A DNA stretch of 64,000 nucleotides from Epiperipatus broadwayi (lineage: Eukaryota > Onychophora > Udeonychophora > Euonychophora > Peripatidae). Positions within the stretch are counted from its first letter, which is position 1. Every line of letters begins with the position of its first letter. The translations under genes and the position numbers were made by a program. The stretch covers positions 487,274-551,273 of the forward strand of contig JAQFVV010006622.1 in the NCBI GenBank assembly GCA_028023455.1, given 5' to 3'. Positions 35,430-46,686 of this stretch are shown in pieces. The notes under the pieces were generated by a model, which saw only the letters and a list, made by a program, of their open reading frames with translations, did no database searches and was not told where the DNA came from.

Positions 35430-35605
35430 ACAGATAATTGAAAAAAGACAAATAACCTCAAAATATATTTCATACTGAACCAGCACTTATTAGTTGGCCA
35501 AATTTCTACCTCTCAAAAATATAAGAGAATATAACCCAAGCCAACTGATGAGTATTATTAGTTCAGTATAAAATACATTTTGTGAATTATTTGTCCTTGT
35601 TTTAG
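35430..35605. repeat. Inverted pair of decayed hammerhead motifs
   Basis: On the plus strand CCAACTGATGAG starts at 35541, followed by TTCAGTAT and AAAA in place of GAAA. On the minus strand CTAATAA (35493-35487), GTGCTGGTTCAGTAT and GAAATATATTTTG occupy the matching places. The two copies face each other as a hairpin. Both cores are mutated, so neither should cleave. Confidence 0.6.
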
Positions 35606-35631
35606 ACATTTAAATGCTAGTGATTATAAAT

Positions 35632-35955
35632 ATATATATAGGGGATTTGAACTCAGACTTTCAAGCAATATTCAACTATCTCATACTACTGATACACATG
35701 ATCATACACGTGTAGAAAAGATAATTAATGGCCAATATATGTATTTTGCACTGAACCAGCACTCGTCAGTTAATCCAGATTATCATCTCCCACACATGCA
35801 TATATAATCAGTGCTCAGTTTATATTAAGATAGAAAATCTTTATACTTTAATGGACAGGCTTCAATCTACTGCAACCTCCAACTATTCAGCCATCCATAC
35901 CATTGAAAATATGTTGACAGAATGCCCAAATCCCAAGCTGATGCTTGTGATTATA
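35632..35955 (-). mobile_element. Hammerhead repeat (HR480), decayed copy
   Basis: Minus-strand copy of the unit at 40227-40698, truncated. It retains GGAGATGATAATCTGGATTA, the CTGACGA core (35769-35763; usual CTGATGA), stem II GTGCTGGTTCAGTGC, AAAA instead of GAAA, and TACATATATTGGCC. The tRNA-like box B (TGAGTTCAAATCCCC) is on the same strand near 35650. Core substitutions predict loss of activity. Confidence 0.75.
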
Positions 35956-36683
35956 GTATATATAATGGAAATTTGTGTTGAAATAATATAATCATATTAT
36001 TGTACATGGGGAAAAATGAAATGGGATTGAATTAATTATTCTATGTGGCTGGGTTTAACTTTAATTAAACTTTAAAGTGTCTATCTGGATTGAAAATGAT
36101 ATAATTTCTAGCATAAAATGGTCAATAATAATTATTAATGCATTTATCTGAGGAGGATGTTGCCATGGTTATGTGTACAGTAATTTCAGTATCTTCATAA
36201 TAAATTGTGACAATTTTTAAAAAAATAATTATAATAGTAAATGATAACGTGATTGGTGCAGATATAGAATGACAAACTCTAGATCTTAAAGTCCACAAAT
36301 TGCAATCCAGCTTTATTACTTCCACGACCCAAACAACTTAATGAATCCCAAGCAATAAATCATTCCATCATTTTTCTTATTGAAACAGATAACAGTATCA
36401 AGGATAGGAATTGTAGTGTTGCTGCTGAAATTAATAATGAGGCCTTGATAATGATAATAATAATACATAAAACAAAGTAATGATGGTAGTGTGGGTAATA
36501 ATGATAGTGATGATAACATGAGTAATAAACAGAGATGATGTTACTAAGGATAATGATAAAGACAAAAATAGTTAAACAGTAATTCTTCTGAATGATGAAT
36601 CCAGTAATAAAAAAAATAGTTATGCTTCTACTGTTTTTAATAATACTATAAATGCTGTGGCTATTACTGATAAGCACAGATAT

Positions 36684-36960
36684 GAACAAGGCAAAATTCT
36701 CCATATAGTAGTGCCACCCTGTGCCAACCAGAGTAATCAATGGATGCCAGGAGGCTTGTGCATAAAATCCCTATCTAGTGCCTACTCATACAGTAGTGCC
36801 ACCCTGTGCCAACCAGAGTAATCAATGGATGCCAGAAGACTTGTGCATAAAATCCCTATCTGGCACAGGGTGGCACTACTGTATGGAGAGTTTTGCCTTG
36901 TTTAATAACAATTATGTGCTAGGATAAGAGATAGTGATCATGTGATGTTTAGTGGGTTAA
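36684..36960. mobile_element. Foldback MITE M1, copy 2, with target duplication
   Basis: Starts AACAAGGCAAAATTCTCC and ends with its complement, extended by ATTATGTGCTAGGATAAGAG and ATCATGTGATGTTT. Part of the left arm is duplicated head to tail (CAGTAGTGCCACCCTGTGCC occurs twice). An identical 12-bp direct repeat CACAGATATGAA flanks it (36675-36686 and 36961-36972), read as a target-site duplication. Confidence 0.8.
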
Positions 36961-37499
36961 CACAGATATGAAGGTAAAACAGATTATAAACATAAAGACA
37001 GGACTATTGATATGGGGAGATTCTTGTTTCTGAAGATGCTATTAAGACTATTAATTAATAATAATTATAAAAACAAAAATATCATATGACACTAAAATTA
37101 TCATGTGACAGATGTTTGCTCTTTAAATAATAATATCAAATCACAGTATAGTAAGACATTCTATCAACCTCCAATTATAATCAGCATTATCATTCATAGA
37201 TTAAGATGAAGATAGAATTTCTGAGAAAAAAAGATATGTTTTTTTCATATGGGTTCAATTATATAACAATCTATTTGGTCAATAAACACAAACAGTTAAG
37301 TGTTTAATAAATATCTAGTGGCAGTAAAAGCAGACTTCTATGATAACATTTTATATAAATAGCTTTTTTAAGGGGAAAAATCACCAAATTAAATGTTAAA
37401 GATTAAACATGAACTTAAAAAATATGATTAATAATTTCAAAATAAATATTTATTTACTAATAAAATTATCTCAAGTAAAAAATAATACAGATGCAATCT

Positions 37500-37600
37500 A
37501 ATATAATAGCAAACCTTAGACAATAGTAATATTTCTTTAAGTAGATATAATCTAGTATAATAGAAAACCTTAGATAACGGTACTATTTCTTTAAGTACTA
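37500..37600. repeat. Roughly 55-bp tandem duplication
   Basis: ATAATAGCAAACCTTAGACAATAGTA and ATAATAGAAAACCTTAGATAACGGTA, each followed by TTTCTTTAAGTA. Two diverged direct copies. Confidence 0.75.
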
Positions 37601-37694
37601 AGTATCATTTATGGACTCTTGATGTAAGTGCAGTCAAGTTTTTGATTTTTGATCTTTTCATTGAAAGTACTGATCTGTATTGAATAAGGTTACA

Positions 37695-38105
37695 AAGAAA
37701 TCAAGTCATATGTCACATGACTTAATTTAACAAGCTTGTATTACACATGTTATATATAGAGCTCGCAGATAAGCTCTTAACAAGCTTTGCAGAATATCCC
37801 AACACCAGACCAGTTTCTGCTATTGGCTTTAATTAGATAGCTGGATCGGAAGACATATGAATGTTTGAAAATTTCAGATTTTCTACTTGATAGTTATCCA
37901 TTAAATAAAGTGCTGGTCTTTGCCCTGGTATTTTTAATCTAATGCTTGAATATCCTAGCACCTCACTGAGAAAGCCAGTAACAGAAACCGGTCTAGGGTT
38001 GTGGATATTCTGCAAAGCTTGTTAAGAGCTTATTTGCAATCTCTATATATACAATGAATGTTATAGATGCACAACAGAAAATCTTACAAATTGTTTATAT
38101 ATAAT
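37695..38105. mobile_element. Foldback MITE M2
   Basis: Left arm GCTCTTAACAAGCTTTGCAG then AATATCC-ACACCAGACC is mirrored by the right arm (37993-38035). Outer parts around ATATATAGAG also pair. About 150 bp lies between the arms without a recognisable gene. Related sequence at 23160-23400 and 31785-31930. Confidence 0.75.
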
Positions 38106-38640
38106 CAACAAATAGAATACATTATTACCTTTTTAGTACTTATGACAGTGCAATATACTCTCATTTGTACATTCAAAATTGTTTAAAATTTATTAAGGAG
38201 TCAAAGGAAATAGAAATCTACTGAGTTGATGCCTAATAATTTTTGTTATATCCACCAACAATGTAACACGACTTTTTCATATGTGTATTTATATATTTCC
38301 AAGAACATATTTCTCCATTCTATTCTAGAGCTACTTATATAATATCAAGTAATCCATGGATACCAGATAGCATAGAGCTATAATATCATGACCCCCCAGA
38401 ATCATTCTAGTTTTTTGCCTTAATCAATGAGGAACTATGATTCAAAGCTGAATATAATGAATTTATACACTTAGCAATATCTAATTATCTCTTTATACAC
38501 TTCAAGCCTATAGACTCTGACACCAGATCAGTTTTTAAATACTGTAAAAATTCCAGTCCATGCTAATTATAAGCCCTTTCAACTCTTTGAATAAAAGAGG
38601 GTTAATATCAACAACTATATTACATGACTTTTATACACTT
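38106..38640. other. Anonymous DNA
   Basis: No gene or repeat partner recognised. Confidence 0.35.
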
Positions 38641-38652
38641 ATTCATTTATTT

Positions 38653-39050
38653 GCCTGAAGGTTTGTGATGATAGTATATTAGATATGATGATATGTTGGA
38701 ATATTTCTATCATCTATCAGTAGATGTTAAATGTATAGAAAATTTTAAATTTTATTTAAACTTTTCAAATACAAACTTGTTAGTAATAACACACAAATAG
38801 ACAACACAGGTTAGCAATGTAAATACTGTCACTGATCAGATCAGCAATACCGGAAGTGTGGAGAATAATACTACTCAAAACATGTGTAATTACTAAAGTG
38901 TTTTGTCAATGTATATATATACTCTGTGTTGTCTATTTGTGTGTTATTACTAACAAGTTGTTTGTATTTGAAAAGGTTAAATAAAGTTTAAAATTTACTA
39001 TATATTCAACATTTACTGATAAATGATGGAAATAGTGCAACGAATTACCA
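38653..39050. mobile_element. Inverted pair of tRNA-headed repeat S2 (heads deleted)
   Basis: The left arm (minus) and right arm (plus) are inverted copies meeting near 38830-38920. Shared core: TTAGTAATAACACACAAATA and ACAACACAGGTTAG, then TTTAAATAAAGTTTAAAATT and ACATTTACTGATA. Remains of the head junction (ACTGTCACTGATCAGATCAG) are in the centre. Ends facing outward read ATCATCTATCAGTAGATG. Confidence 0.7.
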
Positions 39051-39351
39051 CAATTTACTGATAAGCTTTTAAAAGCAAATCTCACCAATCTTAATTCAGA
39101 TTTTTTAATCAATGAATATCAGATGGTATTGTGACACGATATTCCTAGTCTTTAATAATTTTTGGTTTTGTCTCATCAAGTTATAATTAATGACATTCTT
39201 TTAGAATGTTTTTTTTCTTGCTTGTTAATGTCCCATCTACCTTACTACTGGCTATAGTTCATTTTTTTTACTTTTAATTATAATGCAAGCCTAATGAATT
39301 ACTTAATCTTTAAATATTATCAAAACCAATCAATGTCAATCAATATGTTTT

Positions 39352-39650
39352 GATAGAGCAGTTCAATTGATTAGAGTTTTGCCTTAAAATTCAATAATTA
39401 ATAATTTAAAATGTAAATTCAACTCCTATGCTAATATTGATACTGGTCAGTCCAGAAACACTTCAAAAAGAGTGAATATTACTCAAAAGATTGTGCATTT
39501 ACTAACCTGCATTGCCCATTTGTGTGTTATTACTATAAGTTATTTGAGTTTGAAAAAGTTTAAATAATGTTTAAAATTTTCTATACATTCAATATTTACT
39601 GATAGATGATGAAAATAGTCCAACATATTATCACAAATGTTATTTTTGTT
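39352..39650 (+). mobile_element. tRNA-headed repeat S2, single copy
   Basis: Head at 39357-39420 is a degenerate tRNA-like unit: GTTCAATTGATTAGAGTTTTGC (usual GCTCAGTTGGTAGAGC) and AAATTCAACTCC (box B). Body follows with ATATTGATACTGGTCAG, TACTAACCTGCATTGCCC and TTGTGTGTTATTACTA, ending GATGAAAATAGTCCAACATA. Same family as 52590-53800. Confidence 0.65.
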
Positions 39651-40068
39651 TCAAGTAAAACTTCAGGTCTGATCAAATTTATACTTTCTTACTTCATTTT
39701 TAAAATAACATTTTTTTTAAAAATTGTACTTTTTCAGTTGTAAGTTTGGTATACATATGAGCCCTATGTAGTTTGTTATGATAGTAGGGTCTTTAGATCA
39801 AATCTTAGCCAAGTAAAGTAAAAATAGCCCAATTTGGTTAATAATAATTAAATAGATATACGGATTGACCACGTCATATTTAATCATTAAAAATGACTGA
39901 TTGAATTTTAGTCCAAAAATCCTTAGTTTTCTATTGTATCATTCAATTCATTTACTATAAATGCATGGCTGAAGAGTTGTGGGATGGAATAGTTTGAAGC
40001 CTGTCCATTAAAGTATGAATATTGGCTATCTTAATATAAGCTGAGCTTTGATTGTATATATGTGTGGA

Positions 40069-40136
40069 GATGATAATCTGGACCAACTGATGAGTGCTGG
40101 TTTAGCACGAAATATGTATATTCATGATTATTTATC
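40069..40136 (+). ncRNA. Type I hammerhead ribozyme, core intact, helix I weakened
   Basis: CTGATGA at 40087-40093, stem II GTGCT/AGCAC around loop GGTTT, GAAA at 40109-40112, helix III AT/AT with loop ATGT, and ATA before the predicted cleavage point 40120/40121. Helix I should pair CCAA (40083-40086) with TTGG, but this copy has TTCA, so only part of helix I forms; the outer AATC/GATT pairing remains. Cleavage is likely weak. Confidence 0.75.
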
Positions 40137-40540
40137 TTTTTGACATGTGTGCAATCAAGTGTATCAGCAGTATGAGATAGCATGGATGGTTGAGTGTCAT
40201 GTGAAAGTCTGAGTTCAAACCCCTATATATTACATATATAAGTGCAGGTATACTGTTGAAAAAATTCATATTTAAAAATAAAGTGCTGTAAGGTCTGTCC
40301 ATCCCTCATATATGTATCTAATGGATTATGTCCTGTACATGAGGGATCAGATTGACTTGTGGTCAACATAGGTAGGATGAGAAGGTTGGCACAAAGGTGG
40401 GCTTTGAGCATTCCATCATCAGATTTTCAATGAAATGGACTGCTGAAGAGTTGTGGGAAGGAGTGGTTTGAAGCCTGTCCCTTAAAGTATGAAGATTGGC
40501 TATCTTAATATAAGCTGAGCTTTGATTGTATGTGTGTGGA

Positions 40541-40608
40541 GATGATAATCTGGACCAACTGAAAAGTGCTGGTTTAGCACCAAATACATATATTGGTGAT
40601 TATTTATC
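40541..40608 (+). ncRNA. Inactivated hammerhead motif
   Basis: Same layout as the neighbouring unit, with good stem II, helix III and helix I (CCAA/TTGG). However the core reads CTGAAAA (40559-40565) and CAAA (40581-40584). Both changes hit invariant residues, so this copy should not cleave. Confidence 0.8.
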
Positions 40609-40769
40609 TTTTCGACATGTGTATGACCAAGTGTATCAGCGGTATGAGATAGCATGATGGTTGAGGGTCATGTGAAAGTCTGAGTTCAAACCCCCTATAT
40701 ATTACATATATAAATGCAGGTATGAAAAATCCTGTACTGTAGAAAAAATTCATATAACAAGACAAAATA

Positions 40770-41983
40770 AATAATCAAATGATAAAAAAAACATGTAGAA
40801 TATGAACATTAGAAGAGGTAGAATTACTTTTGATTTAGAAACCTTTAGTTAAATCTGCCATCTTGCAATTGTGATAATAATCATATAAAATGATAACAAT
40901 TGCTCAAAAGATCATGTGATATATAAAAACATAAAAATGACACACACAGCTTTGATACATCAACCAATAACTCTTAGCTTATGTAATTGTTATCGTATTA
41001 AACTATTACCTGGATATCAAATGACGTAGTGAGATGATAACAAAAAATACCAGAAGACTGTAAATTTGTTTTAAGGTCTATAAATAGTAAAATCCCTCTG
41101 CAGGTAGCGGTGGTAGCTTCGGAACTATATACTTTCTGGAATGATTCGTATACAATTATTAATTAAAAAAGTGAATGGTTATAGACAAACAATCTAATTA
41201 ACTATAAACAATTTTATATAAAATTTTCAAAACAAAATGTTTTTATTATATTTTCATAATAAATAAAATACATAATTGAATTGGTTAGTGCTCAGGGGTT
41301 CATAAAAAGTTCGACTCTGGAAGGGGTAAACTGGGCATGCAGTCTGCTACCAACAAAATCTTGAGCTCCAGGTTTATTAATTGTGGCACAGCAATGGCAC
41401 TTACAATGCTCAAATTATTTCCCAAGCAATAAATCATTCAATTATTATAATAATATTTTATTTTGATTTTGTTTTCTTCAGAATAACACATTAATGCGTA
41501 TATAATTCAGCACAGTATACTCTTCTATATACTTTTTTCAGCAACTAATAATTTCGCTTACAATTTTAAAGCTGAATTAAATAACCAGACAGCCATTATA
41601 GAAGCTTTCATAATCTTATTTTCTTAAAGGCAATCAATTATTTTTCCTTCACATTAAAAAAAGCCTTTCAGGAAATAATTGATTTTCCTGTTATTTTTTT
41701 TTAAAACAAAATTCGAAATTGTTTGTTTAAATGTTAAATATTTTGTTGATGTTAATTTTTATTTTATTTACAATTTACATTATATAAAAAAATAGAATCC
41801 ATCCTGAATATTAATTAACCAAAATAAGTATTTTAAGTAATAAATAGTAGGGCACTGCGGTGATCTCTGCACTACCCATTGTTGATGTTTTATTGCTGAT
41901 TTAATTATTGATTATCCAATAACATGATATCGTAATAATTTGTGGCTATTTGTAATACGTTTAGGCATTAAAAATAGTAGTTT
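40770..41983. other. Anonymous AT-rich DNA
   Basis: No gene recognised. 41280-41440 shows short similarity to 36340-36370 and 32760-32880 (AGCAATAAATCATTC; GCTCAG-GTTCATAA-A) and may be an old repeat. Confidence 0.3.
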
Positions 41984-42099
41984 AGTCTTGCGTTGGTGGT
42001 CGAGTGGTCATCACAGCCGTTTTACAAGCAGTTGTCCCGGGTTTGCGGGTTTGCTTCCTGGCCGATGCTTTGAAACATGGAAAAAAATAGTAGTTTAGT
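41973..42099 (+). mobile_element. tRNA-derived SINE S1 with perfect target duplication
   Basis: The body (41987-42085) begins CTTGCGTTGGTGGTCGAGTG, has CACAGCCGTTTTACAAGCAG (anticodon arm), GGGTTTGCTTCC (box B) and CCGATGCTTTGAAACATGGAAAAA. Perfect 14-bp flanks AATAGTAGTTTAGT lie at 41973-41986 and 42086-42099. This is the clearest retroposition footprint of the family. Confidence 0.9.
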
Positions 42100-43565
42100 G
42101 GCCACTAGTTTAGCAAATTAATTAAGATTCCAAAGATTTGAACTCAACATATTGCTCAATCAATTTATATTGCATATTGGTTCGTTAATGATATCATATA
42201 ATACATCATTTAGTATTACAGAATTTTGCCATCTAGATAATTATCCAAATTGTGTTAAATAAATGAAAATATTCTATTCTATCACAAGAATATAAAAATT
42301 GTATATTGTTGAAATAATAAATTCCCCAAAATTAGACTAGAGATGATTATCTAGCTAATGTATTTTTTTTATTATTTTAAAAATGAACACTGTATTTATG
42401 TTATTGTGTCTATTCTAGACCTTAAAAAACTCATTAAACATGACTTTTAAAGTTTAATAAATTATAAACATAGAAAAAACATTAAAATATGGAAACAGTA
42501 CATTAACAAAAGTAAAATAATTGAAAGCTTTACTGATTGCAATTTCATAAGAAATTCAAACAATGGAATTCACAGAACTGGATGCGGTCTCTGAAGCTTA
42601 GAAACCATTGACACTCTATTCCAATATTGAGAAACATTATTCAGTCTTAATATAAAATTGTTTTCAATCTTCCTTTACACTATTTTTACAAACATCTTAG
42701 CATTAAATATGTTCTATTTGTAATTTTCAAGTAGGAATAAAGTTTCTATATTAATGTTAACATTAATCATCTCATGTGATAGTTAAATGACAATGCCATA
42801 CATCACATATAGTGATTAATGATAAATAAAGTAGATGTTAAATCAAGTGATTAATGATAAATAAAGTAGATGCTACATTGAAGATTTGATATTGCATTAA
42901 TTTATTTGGAAAATTTATACTGCCACTATTAATTTATTACATATTTAAATAAAAATTGAATGGGTTTTGCAAGTTCAAAAGATGTTTGAGCAGTAGAAAT
43001 GAAGATAGTGCTATAATGAGTTCCAAATGTATAATGATATTTACACTTGCAATCTTGGAACTTAAAGAAATAGGAAATACAATCAGTAATATTAATAAGT
43101 CAAATTTAAGCACAGACTAGATCTTACAATAAAGTATAAAAGGTTCTGTATTGCAATCAAAAAGCAATATACTTTTAGTTAGATAATAGATAAAGTTACT
43201 TATCATTAACATTCTTACTTATCACAAATTAAATTTGTTTGTTGCATTGCAAATTCTTGAACATAAACTTACTGGAAACTTAATTATAATAAATAGAGTG
43301 AATTGTGTAGAATCTGGCATTACTACCAAATATTTTATAATACTTATTTTTACAATACATGGTTCTGGGCTTGAGTGATTTGCATTACTGCCATCTATTA
43401 ACATTAATGTAGTCATAATCTTTAAGGAGATTTGAGTATTATAGAATAATTTCACTTTGCAATTGACATCTTTATAAATTAATATAAATTAATTATATGT
43501 ATGACAAAAATATAAAACAATATTATAAAGATAATAAATGATTAAACTAATTTCTATGTAACAAC
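42100..43565. other. Anonymous DNA with a 30-bp tandem repeat
   Basis: GATTAATGATAAATAAAGTAGATG occurs twice in tandem at about 42812-42872. No gene or RNA recognised in the rest. Confidence 0.4.
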
Positions 43566-43569
43566 TTTA

Positions 43570-43985
43570 AACATCACTTGACCACTATCTCCCATGCTTG
43601 CTCATAAATGTTGTTAAAATAGGTGCAGTGCTCTCAGATCCAAGGCTCCTCACTGACAAAGGCCACAAAGCAGAAACTGTTTTGGGGATGTTGGATGAGT
43701 AGGCACTAGATAGAGATTTTATGCACTAGCCTTCTCGCATCCATTAATTATTCTGTCTTGCTTTGAGTGGCACTACTGTATGGAGAGTTTTGTCATTTCT
43801 ATGTAATAAACCTTTAAACATCACATGATCACTATTTCCCATGCTTGCTCATAACTGTTGTTAAAATAGGCACAACTCTCTCCATAATAGATAGGGATTT
43901 TATGCACAAGCCTTCTGGCATCCATTGATTACTCTGTCTTGCTTTGAGTGGTACTACTGTAAGGAGAGAGTTTTGCCTATTTTTC
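43570..43985. mobile_element. MITE M1, composite copy
   Basis: Two M1 right arms in direct orientation (43690-43795 and 43880-43980), each with ATTTTATGCAC-AGCCTTCT and GTGG-ACTACTGTA-GGAGAG. They are separated and preceded by CATCAC-TGA-CACTAT-TCCCATGCTTGCTCATAA. A rearranged or tandemly duplicated foldback element. Confidence 0.75.
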
Positions 43986-43989
43986 TATG

Positions 43990-44890
43990 TAATAAATTAG
44001 TTATTGATTGAAATAAAAAACTTTTGAGTGATGTACAAGTAATTGAAGTTATTTTTATTCAACTATATACTGCTGAATATTAAATAGAAGTATATATTTG
44101 ATAAGCAATCTTGCTGCCTCAAGCAAAACCTCATGATAATTTCATTGAGAAGCCCATATGCATTTCTAATAATGCCTTAAATGATTTAGCACAACGATGG
44201 ATTTGGGAGTTATATTTGTACAAATTAAATCATAATAATGGAAAATATAAAAGAAATCTTAATTTGATAAAGTGAAATGACAAATTATGTTCAACTTGGA
44301 ATTTGCATGCTTCAACACATATGCCCTCTTGAAAAATTGTCCCTATGATTATATATTATACAAAGCAACTGACTTAAGATATGAATAAACATTGTTAGTG
44401 TCAATACTTATAGAGACTTGCTTAAGGAATATGAAAAAAACTGAAAAACTACAGCATATTATATTGTGATACATACAATCATTTTTAAAAGTATATAAAT
44501 CCTTGTTTGCCTTTTATACAATTTTTAGAAAAATAGATATAAAATAATATTTAAAACACTCAAAAAATCATTTATATTACTTTCATTTGATTCCATTTAG
44601 TTATTCTAAATATTAGAAGGATTTTTATCTAAAGCAGTTTATCACAGAGACAAAAGAGTGAATTTAAGAGCTAAGAATTTATGAAACAATTTTCAGCTGA
44701 GCAAACTAAAAAATTAAAAATGTGTTTGATTAAATAAGTTTATTTATGATGAAGGTCTGCTATGATTTTACTAGTCATATGATTATTTTATTCTGTGTGA
44801 TTTTATAGTTATTGAATTAGAAAAATAGACTTAGATATTGAGGTGCAGCACAGATTCTAATGTACTCCGTTGAAGATAGTAAAATATACA
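43990..44890. other. Anonymous AT-rich DNA
   Basis: No gene, RNA gene or repeat partner recognised. Confidence 0.35.
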
Positions 44891-44894
44891 GTAT

Positions 44895-45315
44895 TTTGTC
44901 ATAGTAAAATAATTATTGCAACTAAATTAGATCTAAATGTTATTTTACTTAATTTATTATATGGAAGTAAGACTTAGACAACCTATTGGTATAACAACAA
45001 TTTTCATTTAAAAATGCTTCATAAAATTTTAAATAATCAGATCACAAAGACCATTACATATGTTTTTCAGTTTGCTGAATGTGATGCTAAAAAGTCCACT
45101 ATTGCAAAATGACATCTTCATTGGATGGAACATTCGAAATAAATAAAAACTACAAGACTTTCTAAAAAAGTGTTTGAAAATGAATGTAGCTCACATGGGA
45201 AAAACAGATCCCATTTACATCATAAAGATTATCTCAAAGTCATTCTAAAGAAGTTCAATATTGAATGTTCTTATTTGAAAATATAAAAGAGAATAGAATA
45301 CATTATAGAGTTACA
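44895..45315 (+). pseudogene. LINE-B C-terminal fragment, copy 1
   Basis: Translates with several stops as ATKLDLNVILLNLLYGSKT, then NNFHLKMLHKILNNQITKTI and KVFENECSSHG, then HHKDYLKVILKKFNIE. This is the post-RT region of a widespread LINE type whose consensus style is LLYGxETW ... LRWxGHV ... YKDxLKxxLKK. It ends with GAGTTACAATTAGACAGGGTG. The same sequence order occurs at 62180-62680. Confidence 0.65.
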
Positions 45316-46686
45316 ATTAGACAGGGTGATGAAGTAATCTTTAATCCATTTAGTGAGAGCAATTGGCTCCCCAAAACTCATTGTTAAGTAAAAATATCAT
45401 ATAAAGAACAAGTAGTTATAATGGTTTCCTATGGGAAAAAATTTGGCTGGTTGCTACAGCTAAAAATTACATTGCAAATTGTTTACAAACAACTTAATCT
45501 AGTACATATACTAATTTAAAAATTCATTAATGTGTATTATATCCTCATGTAAACTGTACTATGTGTATCATGCAAATATGAACTTAAAATATGTATGTAT
45601 GAAAAAGCAAGTTAAATCTATGTAAAAACACATCTTAAACTTCTTTCTGGTGATCCATTCATCAATCATAATTACCTAATTTTCTAAATAATAAATTTTA
45701 TTCTAAACTCTATTGTTGCCTTCTAAATTCTTTGACGATATTGGTTTTTGGAGGAATGGACCAGATGACAGCAGAGGATCTAGAGAATAAGTTTAGAGTG
45801 AATAGTGATTTTGAATGTTTAAATACCTTGTGATGGTTTGAGCACTTTAATATATTTTGTCTTGGTTTTTAAAAATAATAGCAACATTAAACATGATTAA
45901 AACTATAAAAAAGCAGATATCATGATTTCCTTCACTTTCCAGTTGACTTAAAATATCTATTTCTGTTACCATATTCATGGATTTTCTTGTCATTTTCATG
46001 GTCATTGAAGCCATGATTCTAATTGAAAATGTAAACATAATTGCTTGAAAAAAAATGTGACTTTTAACTGTCCAAAAGTATAATACAATGAATGAAAAAG
46101 TAAAAATAACCTTGCAGTTAACAATTTTTGTGCTCTTCCATGCAACTGTTTCTTGGTGCAGTGAAAAAAAAATCCATACTGAAGTTTCAATTTTTAAAAA
46201 AATTTGTACTAGTATATTATTTTACTTGCATGAAATTATTTAGAATTTTAAAAAAATGTTAAATAACAACTTATTTAATTTATCATAAAGGTATGTTATT
46301 TATCATTAAGGTAAAAGTAGTAAAATTAACATCCTGCACATTGTCAAACTATTTCAAAAAAAATTATAGACTGATGAATTAAAAAAGAAAAAAAATGAAT
46401 CTAATGCATTCTGTGTTTGCATATTATAATCAATAGTTAAGGCTTTTTTTACAATATGTATTATACAGATCTAAATAAAAATCACTTTATATCGTATATA
46501 AATACATATGCTAGCAGTGAATTTTTTTTTGTCATGAGGTATCCCATTTTATTAAGTTTGTTAGACATGTTCTTTGAAATGACCTAACAAATTTTCAATT
46601 AGTGCAGTCAAACTGTTTAAATAAATGTTTCAGGCATGAATCATTTTCAGTTTACCTGTATGGAATTTTGCATATGTTTTTTAACA

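Larger units (their letters stand above)
39962..40765 (+). mobile_element. Hammerhead repeat array (HR480), head to tail
   Basis: A partial unit (39962-40226), one full 472-bp unit (40227-40698) and the start of a third. ATATTACATATATAA-TGCAGGTAT begins each unit at 40227 and 40699. Each unit carries a hammerhead motif in its second half, then TTTATCTTTT-GACATGTGTG, then a tRNA-like part with TATCAGC-GTATGAGATA (D-arm-like) and CTGAGTTCAAACCCC (box B-like). This organisation is known for retrozymes and for SMalpha-like ribozyme SINEs; the family assignment is inferred. Confidence 0.8.

Noticed and set aside
36360-36740. 126-codon minus-strand frame with isoleucine/tyrosine/histidine runs
   Set aside because: Low-complexity ATA/ATG repeats generate it; composition is not protein-like, and its end overlaps the M1 MITE.
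37833-38015. 60-codon minus-strand frame
   Set aside because: It falls between and into the arms of MITE M2 with no homologue recognised; likely chance.
46365-46395. CTGATGAATTAAAAAAG as a hammerhead core
   Set aside because: No GAAA at stem II distance with a pairing stem.
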